Of a DNA stretch of 64,000 nt, positions 21,050-32,120 are shown in pieces. Each line of letters begins with the position of its first letter. The stretch's first letter is position 1. The position numbers and the translations under genes are program-made. Source of the stretch: Epinephelus fuscoguttatus (Eukaryota; Chordata; Actinopteri; Perciformes; Serranidae); contig NC_064767.1 of assembly GCF_011397635.1 (NCBI RefSeq), positions 4,213,501 to 4,277,500 of the forward strand, written 5' to 3'. The notes beneath the pieces are model-generated. The model was not told where the DNA came from. It did not search any database and worked only from the letters and a program-made list of their open reading frames with translations.

Positions 21050-21284
21050 TGTATTTTGCTGTCCAGGGTTCATCTTTGGTTGAGGTACTTCATCTAAATC
21101 ACCTGATTGACTGCAGTCTGAATCACTAGACTCACTTGACTTGTCATTCTCCATGTCTTTGTTGCTGGGAGTGTAATCAGGGTCTTCAAGGTCGTCATCT
21201 GAGCTACTTTCACATCCTCAAAGTCACTGTCGTCTCCTGGATGAATGTCAGTGCATCCTGAACACTGTATCGCTTCTTATCCAT
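21050..21284 (-). pseudogene. Transposase N-terminal fragment (piggyBac-like)
   Basis: Starts at an ATG (21284-21282) with M-D-K-K-R-Y-S-V-Q-D-A-L-T-F-I-Q, then needs a frame change to enter D-D-S-D-F-E-D-V and an S/D/E-rich tract ending near a T-P-S-N-K-D-M-E-N-D string. The frame is broken and the DDD catalytic core is absent, so it is dead. Family assignment is by style of N-terminus plus element ends. Confidence 0.5.
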
Positions 21285-22092
21285 AATGCAGATAAAATTA
21301 AATTACAATTTTCAATTATTCTTTTCAATTTTTATTATTTATTTATTTTCATTACATTTTCAAATGATATAGGGTAGAACAAAGTGATATAGGGTCTGTT
21401 TTTATTCACTGATGGGTAAAAATGGTTTCCTTATATATTTTGTTAATAACTGATTCATATGATGTGATTTTTGTTTACATTTGTTTTAATATGCTTTGAA
21501 TTGAACAATATAAAATGTATTAACTAAATATCATTGAAAAAGTTAAGTTAACTGAGCAGATCATAAAATTTCGTATTGTGACATATATGTCACAATAGGT
21601 TTTCCATGACAATTTTAAGGTTAAAGGTCCGATGTGACATATATGTCACAACGATATTTACCTGACTTGTTTTATATCAATTTGTTCATGAAATGTGTTC
21701 ATAACAGGTTAAATGTAATAAAGGACTTGTTATGTAAGCATTACAATTCTTAAATGGTTTGAATCTTACCTTTGGCAACCAAAAACAAGCTTTTTAAATT
21801 TAGCTAGCTCTGCCCCTAGTGGTAACCTGGCACACAGACATCTTGGAAATGTTGTTGTGGGAAGACCAAATCACATGACCTGTCACATGATCCACCAGGA
21901 TGTTAAGTATGTGTCACTCTGGGACTTCATGAGTTAAAGTCAAGGAGAAAGCTGTTCATGGAATTTTCCAGAACATTTAAAGGATGTGTGGCACCTGTGT
22001 CACAGTGGGTTCTTATGGGTTAGAGACATGAAGATAAAAGCCTGTGTGTGCAGTGACTGTCTGTGTCCGCTGGGTGGAGCTGTCGCACTGTT

Positions 22093-22128
22093 TGACACAC
22101 AGTGGTTTTATGACACACAGTGGTTTTA
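22093..22128. repeat. Two exact 18-bp tandem copies
   Basis: TGACACACAGTGGTTTTA twice in a row. Confidence 0.95.
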
Positions 22129-22551
22129 TGACGTCATGTTGAGCTCTCTGGACTCTGAGTCCAACTATCTGACCTCAGAGCTGTGAAGGCTTTCCCTGCA
22201 CCAGCTGTTCATACTCTGTGACATGGTGTCTGCGTTACTGCTGCACATTAAGATTCATCCACATTTTTAGGAAATCCCTCACAGTGGTTTTATTATTTTA
22301 GCCTTTGTAAAGATTTTAAGAAAAATAAATCAGGGGTCCAACACTCAGTGGCGTAAGGAAGGTAGAGCAGGCCCCAGTGCAGGCTATGGTGTATCGTCAG
22401 CGACATCGACATACATACCCAGCCATCATCACTGCATATCTGACAAATATCAAAGAAATGAATCATTTCATTGAATAGTTTCATAGTATATTTATAGATT
22501 TTATAGCTTACATAGAAAAAGCATGTAAGTTTGTCTTAGATAGCCATGGAC

Positions 22552-22556
<5 letters not shown>

Positions 22557-22583
<27 letters not shown>
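22557..22583. repeat. Poly-A run
   Basis: About 27 A residues after GACCTTT; may be a retroposon tail, but no body is recognised upstream. Confidence 0.8.
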
Positions 22584-23077
22584 TGAAAACCATGATGCAG
22601 ATTGACTTTTTGAGGACATACAGCAAATGGCACCGTTATTTATACTTCTTTTTTAATCATTTATCTTTGAGTATGTCCAAGCTGGTAATATGAATCACTT
22701 GCAAGAGCTCTCTCCACGGGCCCCTCCTCCCCAGGGGCCCCATTCTATATTTATATTCCAAACATTTACATGGACAAAGTTTCCAAACTTTTCCATGACT
22801 CTTCAAGGGCCCATCATATTTTTTTCCCATACTGTCATTTCAGCCAGCAGATGGAGGGAGAGACGAGAGAAAATGCACTTGTTGGTAAACAAAAGTCACA
22901 CATGGACGCATATTAGAGCTACTTTATGTCAACAGCGTTCAGAAAATTAATTTGCTGTTATGTTACGTTGCGCAAATTTCGTGGCTTTTCCATGTTTTCC
23001 ATGACCCTGGAAACCCCGGGCAATACACACATGAAAAGAGCCATTCAGTAATTTTAAATTGCAGCCCAACTCGTGTG

Positions 23078-23445
23078 CAGTGTTGGGAGTGACTAGTTAC
23101 ATGTAATTAAATTACAAAATAAATGTAACTATAATCACTTAGGCCTACAGTTACCTATCAAAATGCTGGTGGTTACAAAAGGATTACATCTGAATTATTT
23201 TCACTAAAAAGTTTTTATGTAGAATAAAACTGATTCTGTTGCTTTGCATCGTTTCACATTGCAGGAATGTCTTATTTTGGTACAGCCTATTTCCGGACCA
23301 ACTTTAAGGCCCGCTTTAAAACATTTGTCAGAAAAGTAATCCAAAATCAAATTTAATAAGTTACATTACTTTGATTAAGTAATTTAAGTAGTTGTGGATT
23401 ACATTTTAACAGGGTAACTTTATTACATTTCAAAAATAACCTTTC
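23078..23445. mobile_element. hAT-type MITE, right end eroded
   Basis: Starts CAGTGTTGGGAGTGACTAGT, matching the left end of the better-preserved copy at 34360. Shares AAATTACAAAATAAATGTAACT-like and AAGTAATC strings with it. Only the left end is clear. Confidence 0.55.
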
Positions 23446-23479
23446 TTTGTGATTTCCGGTGATGCTCATATTGTTTATA

Positions 23480-23625
23480 TGTGATTGCGCCTTATTTGCG
23501 CTGTAACTGTTATCCAGTTTTTATATTTTGCACCTGCTGTTAGGTTATTTTAGCCTTCTGTATGTGGCACTCTGTTTTGCCAATACTGCACAGGAATTTC
23601 CCTCAGGATGAATGAAGTTCTACTT
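23480..23625 (+). mobile_element. LINE 3' tail
   Basis: Ends GGAATTTCCCTCAGGATGAA-TGAAGTTCTA, the style of a fish non-LTR retrotransposon 3' terminus just before its short tail repeat. No coding part present. Confidence 0.45.
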
Positions 23626-24009
23626 TAGGCACTGTTCTTTACTCATCAGAAGAGGAGGGTGGCTGGGGCGTGATTTTATTTCCTTTTTCTTTTTAATTTC
23701 ATTTTGACCCTCCCCGATGCTGCAAATATTTTTTCTTGAGCCTCCCTGAGTGTCTGAGGAAAAATATACAAGCCTTCCTCCAGCATACATTAATTATTAG
23801 ATTTTTAAAACATAACCTTTGATGTTTGAAAGTTAAAAGGTGAAAACAAAATCCCGGAGTTGAAAAAAGCCTCGGTTTTCCACTCTTGTTGTGCACGCTG
23901 GTGAGTTTGCGCGTTTCATTTTTTGAGTCGTAGAATAAAATGTATTCAAAATATCACTCTGTTCAGCTCAGGTGTGGTTCAGAATTCAACAATGTGACTA
24001 AATAATAAC

Positions 24010-24127
24010 GGCAACCAGCTGCGCATCATGCTGACGTGAAAAAACAGCTTTTGTCGTCCTTGGTGTCTTACGCTGAGGGCACTGACCAAGTGCCAGATTT
24101 CAACAACTTTGGAGTCAGACCGGGTTG
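24010..24127 (-). mobile_element. Short DNA transposon, copy D (fragment)
   Basis: The reverse complement starts CAACCCGGTCTGACTCCAAA and continues with GTTGTTGAAATCTGG and CTTGGTCAGTG, matching the left end of copy B (14911). The rest is lost. Confidence 0.65.
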
Positions 24128-24129
24128 AA

Positions 24130-24920
24130 AAGAGAGGTGGTTTAGGTTAGGGTAAAGGAAAGGCTACATTCGTTACTTATGCTAATGCTAAGTTTGCGAT
24201 TAACCAACTTTAGCTATGCAGTGTACGTTAAAGAGAGGTGGTGAAGGTCAAGGAGAATATATTATCAAATATATACATTTCCTGAGTTAATTCTAAGATA
24301 AGGGTAATGGGAAGGGTTATATCTCATTACCTTTAAAGTGAATTACATCTTCATGTATTATGAATTACAAAGCTGGGGGTTTCAAAGGTATGTTTTTAAA
24401 AAATTCTGCAGTAAAACATACAAAATACATCAATTTAAATATGTTTGCTGCTCCCCTGAGCCACAATAAAAAAAAGGTTACTCCCCACTGCTTAAAAAAA
24501 AAAAGACATGCCTCCAACTTTTTGCCCCACCCCTTCCCCCTCATAAGTAACGAACAGTCCCTTATCTTTTCATCCCTCCTGTTTTCATTAAGACATTACT
24601 GCAGTCTGAGAGGTGTGTGTTTCTACTTCCACTTTTTGTTTCCTCTTCAAAATAAAACTCTCTCTGCCTCCTGACATCCCAACATTCACGAATCAACATA
24701 CCTCTGTGAAACTACGTAGAGAAACAATCCGTTATTGTTATCTCTTCTACTCATAGTATTTAAAAATGAGCCATTTTAACTGTAAGACGAGAAAATGAAA
24801 GACTGCAAATATTCAACGAAGACACAATAAAATTTGAAATAATAAATTGGAATAAAAAATAATTTGTAAAACAGCAACATAATGCAAAAACTCATAAGTA
24901 GCCTGCTGCTGTCATTCAGA
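24130..24920. other. Spacer, no gene seen
   Basis: AT-rich, with two AAAGAGAGGTGG-TAAGGT-like strings near 24132 and 24231 and short A-runs. No coding similarity recognised. Confidence 0.45.
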
Positions 24921-24929
24921 AACCCCTCT

Positions 24930-25110
24930 CTCTTTCACCGCTGATTAAGTGTGACATAAATTATGGAGTTTCCACATAAATGTAGACATTAAAATGCAGC
25001 CAACACGTCTTCCTGCTCGTATTCTCACAGAGCTGCATGGCCATAAAAGGACAAATCATAAATCACAAACAAAAACAAAGAAGATATATCACCAGCACCA
25101 GGGCCCGGGT
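24930..25110. promoter_or_regulatory. Candidate cis-regulatory block with Hox-type sites
   Basis: Non-repetitive, with GATTAAGTGTGACATAAATT near 24942 and ATGGCCATAAAAGG followed by AAATCATAAATCAC near 25037-25070. ATAAA-type cores are posterior Hox/Cdx-like sites. Pure motif inference. Confidence 0.25.
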
Positions 25111-25763
25111 TTGTATTATGTATCCAGTAATACTTAGAAATATCAGAGAATTCCCTGCTGAGATAAAAATGATAAAAAACATGTTTCAGATTTCAATACT
25201 GGAAGCTTTTTTTATAACCACATATGTATTGTTATAGTTGTATTCAAATGGTGAGTTATACCTTTCGGGACGAGGTGCCAAAAGCAGGACTGAGAGTAAG
25301 AGAGAGGGGAGAGCACGTGCATCTTAACATCTGATGACCTGCTCTCTGTTTTCTCTCTATCACAGTCCTTTAAGCTAAAATGGTAGATATGCACAGGTGG
25401 ATTGTGGTAGTTTACAATAAGATGGCTGCCATCATCGTGAAAATGGAAAAAAGTGAGAACGCGATTGTTTGATGGCAGCTGCACAGAAGGGAGACGCACC
25501 GGAGTTTGGAACAAAATAACCACATTAATGCTTATTCATACAAGCTGTGGAATACAATTAATGATGTGATAATCTGAATTTATTTAAATGACTTGTTGAA
25601 ATGCACTCAAGATGTTTACCATGGCTTTAAGTCTGGAAATAATGATTTCAGTTCCAGTGAAATAACGATGATGAGGACTGCTGAGCAGTGACACACTGCA
25701 GCACTGCAGCAGTTTTAGTGATGGCAGCCATCTTCTCATTCTGCAGAGAGAATATAAAGTAGT

Positions 25764-25765
<2 letters not shown>

Positions 25766-25840
<75 letters not shown>
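25766..25840. repeat. AT microsatellite, 75 bp
   Basis: Pure TA run, self-complementary and cruciform-prone; an AAT run follows at 25979-26008. Confidence 0.95.
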
Positions 25841-25843
<3 letters not shown>

Positions 25844-25974
25844 GTATTATTATCACCCGATTAAGGTGATATAGATATATATTTATTTATATAATATTGT
25901 ATTATTATGACCTCTTTTAAGGGTAAAGATGGTGAATCAGAAAGCTGGAGAGATATTATTTAATATAGCCTAAT

Positions 25975-26008
<34 letters not shown>

Positions 26009-26639
26009 CATGTCAACAAATGGTCACTATAAAATAATTAGCCTGAATAATTTCGCTGGGAAAGGGTTTAATAGGTATCTAAATTAAATTTTTGAATTTA
26101 TTAATTGAGTTTATTATATAGATCATCATACATCTCAATTATTGGGTTGTTTTTTTTTTTTTTTAGTCTTTTTGTTTTGTTTGTTTTACATGTTTAAAAT
26201 AAAAATCAGTCAATCTCTCGTTTTAATAGACCTATTTTAAGGTACTCTCCTTGTTATTTATTCAGTTTACAGGGTGGAACTGGAAATGTAAAAACGGAAA
26301 AAGAAGCAGAAAATAAACCATGTCTTATTAAGGTTCTGCAAAAAAAATGTGTTCTTATAGGCGACACTATAAAAAGTAATGAGCCCTGTTTTCTTTACAT
26401 CACACGAATGTGTATTTTGGTCCAGCCCGGATCTTATTTTAGGGGATTTGTTTGTCTGAAGCAAAAATGTTCCGTTTTAGAGGTTTAAATTGTTCTGATG
26501 TTTGGAAATTGAGGTATTTTGGTTCAGGTAAAGTTCTGGTTTCCTTCATTGTAAAAAAGTAGTTGTCAATAGTAAAAAACAAAATGCAACAGAACAGCAC
26601 AGACTGGACCAGAGGCCTTGAAAAAATGGCTGGATTCAC

Positions 26640-26661
26640 CAAGCTTCGCGCGCGTGTTTAC

Positions 26662-26692
<31 letters not shown>

Positions 26693-26975
26693 TGTGTGCG
26701 TGTCTCTCTCTCTCTCTGTGAGTGTGTTTGCTTATTTGGAAATGCAGCTTTCTCTTGAGTGCAGCTGCCACAAATTCCACTTTCTGTCTGCACGATTTAC
26801 ACACACAGGTCATAAAAGCCGTTTTACGAGCCGACACCGGCCGCCATTGGCCGCCAACGGTCATGTGTGCGCGTGCAGTGCGTACCCTCAAGGGCAGCCT
26901 CTTTACCTCGCGCGCTCTCGGTCGCCCAGAGCTGCTCCTCGACATCCGCGCGCCTCCATGGACGCTTTCTCTCTA
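26640..26975. promoter_or_regulatory. CpG-rich island, promoter-like
   Basis: Begins with CGCGCGCG, then a GT/GA microsatellite (26661-26691). It then has dense CpG including GCCGCCATTGGCCGCCAACGG (26849-26869, containing ATTGG and CCAAC), TCGCGCGCTCTCGG and CCGCGCGCC. It is the most CpG-dense stretch in the Hox9-Hox4 spacer. No Hox-like start follows, so it may be an orphan promoter of a lost gene or of a non-coding transcript. Confidence 0.4.
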
Positions 26976-27320
26976 GTTTTTATTGTAATGTTTTTACCTC
27001 TCTGTAGCATGTGCAACCAGCTCTGTCTGATTTATTCGTTAAATGCTGCGTTTTCACGTTGAAACGCAAAAAAACAATGTGTTGTTGTTTACACACATTA
27101 GATACAACAACGTTTATTACCAATCGAAAAAACCGGGCTGCTCACAGGCGGAGGAAGATGAGTACGTAGATTTTTCTTTTGCATGTTTCCTGTCTTGTTT
27201 TAACTCTCTGGGCCATCTCTTCCTAACTCCTCGGTCTAAATGCATCTTCACTAATTTCTGACTCAATGTTTGTTTGTTTCTGCTTTGATATTTTAATTTG
27301 TTTGTTGTGTTGATCTCAGG

Positions 27321-27363
27321 ATGCTGCAGAGGAAAATGGAGTCCAGCAGGAAGCTGCCATCAG
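27321..27363 (+). other. Exon-like segment after the CpG island
   Basis: TTGATCTCAG precedes and GTACCAGC follows a short segment (GATGCTGCAGAGG ... CTGCCATCAG). This has the acceptor and donor form of a small exon, about 400 bp downstream of the CpG-rich block. No protein recognised; could be chance. Confidence 0.2.
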
Positions 27364-27369
27364 GTACCA

Positions 27370-28499
27370 GCTCTGAGCTCTGACGTCTGAAATGCAGCTG
27401 AGGTGTGAAAACGAACAGACACCCAATCATTGCTCCACTATGCATGTGAGTGTTTGATTCAGTAATACAGCTTTTATGTTCTGCTGCAGATTGTTACGTG
27501 TGTTGCGTCATAGATATAATTAAGAAGGCTTTAACTGGACTGCAGGACATTACAGAGTATGTGAATTAGTGTGACACACCAGCCTGGACTGTGTCTGCAG
27601 TAAAATGTGTCTTTTCAGCTGCACATCCAACTAAAATTTGGTGCATGTGAGCATAATTCATACATGAATAGATTGCATAAACAGGTCTCTTTCCCAATGC
27701 TCCAACTAAGTCAAGCAGCTACTGGTTTACAGAGGAACACAAGAGGGAACATGAGCATCCTTTGTGATTCATTTTGTGCAGTAACACAGTTGTATTTGGT
27801 GATAATCACCAGGCCTGATGCAGAAAACTTTAACTTCTATGTGCACTGAGGTCTGTGCAAACTAACAGATACTTCAGTGGGGTGAGATGCACACATGCAG
27901 GCTGCACATGCATTCAAGGGGAATATTACCAGAGATTGTGTAAGGACGTCTGATGCTAATGCAGGAACTGTTTGTCAAAGTGCAGCTTTAGGAATATGGT
28001 TTAAAATGCACATGTGAAATTGAGTGTTTTCATATCTCAAAGTGGCTTCATGTTTGTCCTTCAGCTGAAAAACAAAAATGATAGTTTTCATCTCAAACTA
28101 AAAAAGGCAAGAAAATGTCTACATTTTACATTTTAGCCTTCTCCTCTTTGTCTATGTGTCTTCATGTCTTTTACATTGAACCCTCGCTGTGAAAGAAACT
28201 GAATTTCTCCTCCATAAAACGCACCCGGACAGATGGACAGAAAGAGACAGAAGGAATCCCTTCCTGCGTGTTTTTGTTTTCATTGACGTTCTGTTTTTTT
28301 ACGAGGGCAGCCTGAGTGTCAGAGACACAAAGAGACAGTATTTTCTCCCTCTTTTTGAATTTTACATCTTTTTTTTCCTCCTCATGAGGGCAGCAGGCGG
28401 GGTGTGAGAGATAGAGGGAAACAAAGACAGTATTTCACTGGTGCTGCTCAGTCAAGCTCAGCTGGCACTCAGTATTTACAACCTACTGCAATGCAGCAG

Positions 28500-28545
<46 letters not shown>

Positions 28546-29570
28546 AGAGAGAGAGAGAAACAAAGAGACAAAAGGAGATAGGGAAGACAGTGATGCAGAG
28601 AATGAGACAAACATTAAATTAAAGCCTGAGATGGACAGAGAGACAGGAGAAGGACAGACAGACACAGAGCCTGAGAGAGAGACGGTTAGAAACATGTTTG
28701 TGTCCTCTGTCAGTGTTTTACAAAACATGTCTGTCTCTTATGTTGTCTGTGTTTTATGTGCACCGTTTTTTTTTTTTAAATTAAAAAGAGAGGTCAGACA
28801 GAAAAAAATGACAGAAATAAAACACATGTGCAGGTGAGGTAGAAACTCACCATAAAGCTTCACCTTGAAGAGAGAGAACTATAATAAATAAATAAATAAT
28901 TTAATAAACGAATAAGTGATCTGTCTGTCCCTGCAGGATGGTGCAAAGACTTCAGATTCAGCTGCACATTTACAAAGATGAAACTCACCTGCAGGTTTGT
29001 CCTGATTGAGATTGATTCAATGGTTTTACTAAACAAAGCTTAGAATTATGGAAGCATATTGATGCCACACCACAAAAAACAAAGAAATTTAAAAAATCAG
29101 GTAGTAACATGAAAAGTGTCTCGTTATAACCAGATGTTTCACAAAAAGTTTTTTTTTTTTGTTAAAAAAAGAAAAAAAAAACTAACTAACTATGATATTT
29201 TTTCCTGGCCTGGCAGTTCTATGCTACTGTAGATAAATGATACTGAGTATTACTTTTAATTTTATTAAAGTGACCTCTCTGTCATGGCCTGTCTTTGGCG
29301 TATATCATCAGACTTTCACATTTTAAGAGGCTCATCCTTTTGCATTTTACAAATAACGTATTTCCTTTTGTTTCTTTTTATTGTTTCCAGAACTGATACT
29401 GTTTGAGCAGTTTATCTGAAGTAAAGCAGCTGAGCATCGCCATCTGACACAGGTAACAAAAACTAAACAAACAAAAAGAAATGATATTAGCAAACTAAAA
29501 ACCAAAAGCTATTTATTTATCAAGAAATATTCCAACTGGCAATGTCGGTTTTCTTCTATTGTCACTTGAT
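27370..29570. other. Spacer, no gene seen
   Basis: Contains a GT microsatellite (28503-28544) running into a GA/ACAGA-rich purine tract to about 28690, poly-T/A strings, and otherwise featureless sequence. Confidence 0.45.
28503..28544. repeat. GT microsatellite followed by purine-rich tract
   Basis: 42 bp of GT, then GAGA/ACAGA-rich sequence to about 28690 on the same strand. Confidence 0.95.
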
Positions 29571-29574
29571 ATTT

Positions 29575-30221
29575 TAAGTCAAGTCAAACTTTATCTGTAG
29601 AGGACTTTTAAAAACATCTGCAGCTGACCAAAGTGCTGAACAGTCACAAAATATAAAAGCAGGTAAGTATAGAATCAAACATCAAATGGGACATGAAAGT
29701 AAATAAACATAATGAGCAAACTGCAGCACAACAGAAGATGAAATAAATTTAAGCTTTCAGGCTCAATCAATCATACGCCCACAAGAAGAGGCAGGTTTTC
29801 AGTAGCAACTTAAAAGTTTCTAACGTCGGAGCAGTTTTTATTTCTAAAGGTAAGCATGTTCCAGAGTGTAGGGGCAGCCACGCAAAATCCAAGAGCATCT
29901 GTTATAGTATGATATAGTATACAGTATGAAGATACAGAAGTTCTGCTCGATAAGGTTTAAAAGACCGTTTAAAACCTTTAAAACCAGCGATACAATTTTA
30001 AAATGAATCCTAAAATGGACAGGAAACCAGTGGAGGGAGGCCAATACTGGTGTTATATGGTCCTGTTTTCTTTTTCCAGTCCGAAGTAAGTTAATTAATA
30101 AATAAATAGATCGGGACATCATCTGCAAAAGCAGTGAAATGGAGAGAAGAGGATAGGGCCCAAAATGGAGCTTTGAGGAACCACACAAGTAAGTGGGACC
30201 ACTGTTTGGGAGTGCTCACTG
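29575..30221 (-). mobile_element. LINE fragment with reverse-transcriptase remnants (copy 1)
   Basis: Minus strand, from about 30205 downward: a degraded palm motif V-P-Q-S-S-I-L-G-P-I-L-F-S runs straight into F-H-C-F-like text, suggesting a deletion between RT motifs. Then comes D-H-I-T-P-V-L-A-S-L-H-W-F-P-V, the conserved C-terminal block of fish Rex1/L2-type LINEs, and the 3' part. Multiple stops and frame breaks. The 5' side abuts transposon copy C. Confidence 0.7.
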
Positions 30222-30836
30222 CAACTCAGTCTCACCCTTAAGTGAGACTCGCTTGGTCAGTGACTTTGGGCATCAGACACTAAGGAAAAAGCTGTCCTTT
30301 TGCATTGGCGTGATCTGCAGCTGGTTGCCATTATTTTGTTATGGCGTCTAAAAACTACCGACTTTCATCCAACTTTCACTTTTGCCTGGGAGGCTGAGGT
30401 TTGCTTCCTGTGAGATTGTAAAGCCAAACCCTGTTCTTTTCCCAAACCACAAGATGTGCTTTTGTTGCCTATAAACCCAACCATGTGCATGTGTTAGCTT
30501 AATGTAACCAAGTGAAGGAAAAAAAACCCCATCAATTTGCAGTTTAGTATCGAAGTAGTGCATTTATTTTGAAAGAGACTGTATGCAAACTGTACATTTC
30601 CTGTTAAAACAGAAGTGTATTTTGAAATCAGACAATGCATGTAACGGGCTGAAGTTGACACGGCAACCCAGAACATCAACAACCAATGCGCCCAGGGTTT
30701 AGTTTAGTTTAGTTTATTTAGTTCATAAAGGGCAATATGCACTTACATTAAGGGTACCTTGCACATTGTATCTCAATATTTAAAGACTACAACCAAAATG
30801 TCGAACTGCGATGAGGCCGGAGTGAGAATGTGTTGC
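30222..30836 (+). mobile_element. Short DNA transposon, copy C, carrying an insertion
   Basis: Starts CAACTCAGTCTCACCC and ends CCGGAGTGAGAATGTGTTG. Shares GTAAAGCCAAACCCTGTTCT and GGGCTGAAGTTGACACGG with copy B. Longer than copy B because of extra sequence around 30500-30620 and an insertion at 30698-30756. Confidence 0.72.
30698..30756 (-). mobile_element. Tiny LINE 3' tail inserted in transposon copy C
   Basis: Copies A and B read CCCAGGGTACCTTGG without a break. Copy C reads CCCAGGG, then TTTAGTTTAGTTTAGTTTA and about 40 further bases, then AGGGTACCTTG. The minus strand reads as a 3' terminus with a TAAAC tail repeat, and AGGG is repeated at both edges. Confidence 0.6.
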
Positions 30837-31080
30837 ATATACAGTGAGATGAGGCAATGGCCCAAAATGGAGCCTTGTGGAACCCCAAAGTACGTGGGGC
30901 CACTGTTTTCGCTGAGGCAAATAGAGAAGCTCCGATCGGTGACGTTTAGCTGGAACCATTTGAGGGCTGTACCTCTAATACCCACACAATGTTCCAGGCA
31001 TGAAAAAAGAAGGAAACGGTCAGGTCTAACAGCACCAGGACAGCAGAGCTGCCTGAGTCAACAGCTAAAAGATCATTAAA
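30837..31080 (-). mobile_element. LINE reverse-transcriptase fragment (copy 2)
   Basis: The minus strand encodes G-I-R-G-T-A-L-K-W-F-Q, then V-T-D-R-S-F-S, then F-G-V-P-Q-G-S-I-L-G, the palm block of Rex1/L2-type non-LTR elements. It overlaps in protein content with copy 1, so the two are separate insertions flanking transposon copy C. Confidence 0.7.
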
Positions 31081-31397
31081 AACTCTTAAAGGCTGAAAGG
31101 TTTTATACATACCTTAGTCATTTAAAAAATGTTTGCAACTGAATAAAAACTACTTCTTCCAAAACTTTGGACAAAAAAAGTCTTGTAAATAGGTCTGAAG
31201 TTGGAGAGAACAGAAGGGTCCAGATTTTGATTTTTTAGAAATGGCTTTTTGTTTTTACTTAATTACACATAAACTGTGTGAGGTATAACACACATGATAT
31301 AATCTATGTGGTTTTGAATTTGAAGTGGTGGCCAGACTGTTCATTCATCCTATTTTACATCTGTATGCCATGTTATGGGTGCTATTGTCATCATGAG

Positions 31398-31410
31398 CCA
31401 CCAGGGGGCG
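31398..31410 (+). promoter_or_regulatory. CTCF-like motif, forward
   Basis: CCACCAGGGGGCG is an exact match to the recalled core CCASYAGRKGGCR. Confidence 0.5.
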
Positions 31411-31728
31411 GTGACTGTCAGGGAATGCGTGACTCATAGTGCAGCATGCTTCTAGAAAGGGCTCGAAATGCTATTTATTTAAATACTATACATAAAAATG
31501 TTTTTCAAACTTGCATCATAGACGCTTATCTGCGCAATAACACACACACTAAATTAATTTCAATATTACCAATCTACTTGCTGCTGAAAGCTCCTCGTTC
31601 AAATGCTGCCACATCTTCCTCGCATATGATCAACATCATAATAAGCAGCCACAATGGTGTTGATCTGCCGCTGCATCCTGCAGCAGCTCCACACGCACCG
31701 GAGATGGTGCTGTTGCGTATCATTTAAA

Positions 31729-31743
31729 CACTAGAGGGCGCTA
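31729..31743 (+). promoter_or_regulatory. CTCF-like motif, forward
   Basis: ACACTAGAGGGCGCTAC: the part CACTAGAGGGCGCT fits the CTCF core except for its first base. It lies 330 bp from the 31398 site in the same orientation. Confidence 0.45.
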
Positions 31744-31779
31744 CAGATTCAAGAATGACGCATTCTCCAGCAGCATCGG

Positions 31780-32120
31780 TATTCTGGCTTCAGACTCCAG
31801 TATAACGTCACCATCTTCCCACTCGCCCTCCTGTTCATTCAGCTTGGAGGTCATGAGAATCCTCTTCTCCCAGTTACCTTGAATGCACCTCGATCAGCGC
31901 GACTTGATCCGCTCTCCTGTGTCGGACATTTCTGTTTGGTCTGGACGGGATTTTATGCTCCAGCTGCTCAGAGGGCGTTATTAGGCAGGACGCCAAGCCG
32001 AGGCGCCATAAATCACAGATCCAAGTGGGTTTTAAAAAAAACAGCCGCGACACTTTAGGAATTAAAGGAAAGATAGAGAGAACGATAATTTTGCACTTCG
32101 TGGACACTGCGCATTTGTGC
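31780..32120. promoter_or_regulatory. Candidate cis-regulatory block next to the CTCF-like pair
   Basis: GC-balanced, non-repetitive, with GGGCGTTATTAGGCAGG (about 31973) and GGCGCCATAAATCACAG (about 32001), both containing Hox-type cores. Inference only. Confidence 0.25.

Larger units (their letters stand above)
20336..22019 (-). mobile_element. piggyBac-like DNA transposon, 1684 bp, internally deleted
   Basis: Perfect 14-bp terminal inverted repeats CCCATAAGAACCCA at 20336-20349 and 22006-22019, flanked on both sides by TTAG (20332-20335 and 22020-22023). A CCC-starting terminus next to a TTAA-like duplication is the piggyBac pattern, with TTAG as a variant. On the minus strand, 21284 to about 21050 reads M-D-K-K-R-Y-S-V-Q-D-A-L and then, after a frame break, a Ser/Asp/Glu-rich stretch. 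That resembles the acidic N-terminus of piggyBac-type transposases. The catalytic domain is missing. ACATATATGTCAC palindromes recur inside (about 20471, 21581, 21633). Confidence 0.72.

Noticed and set aside
26664..27062. 132-codon frame across the CpG-rich block
   Set aside because: Begins in a GT/GA microsatellite and has no family similarity; the CpG block is better read as promoter-like DNA.
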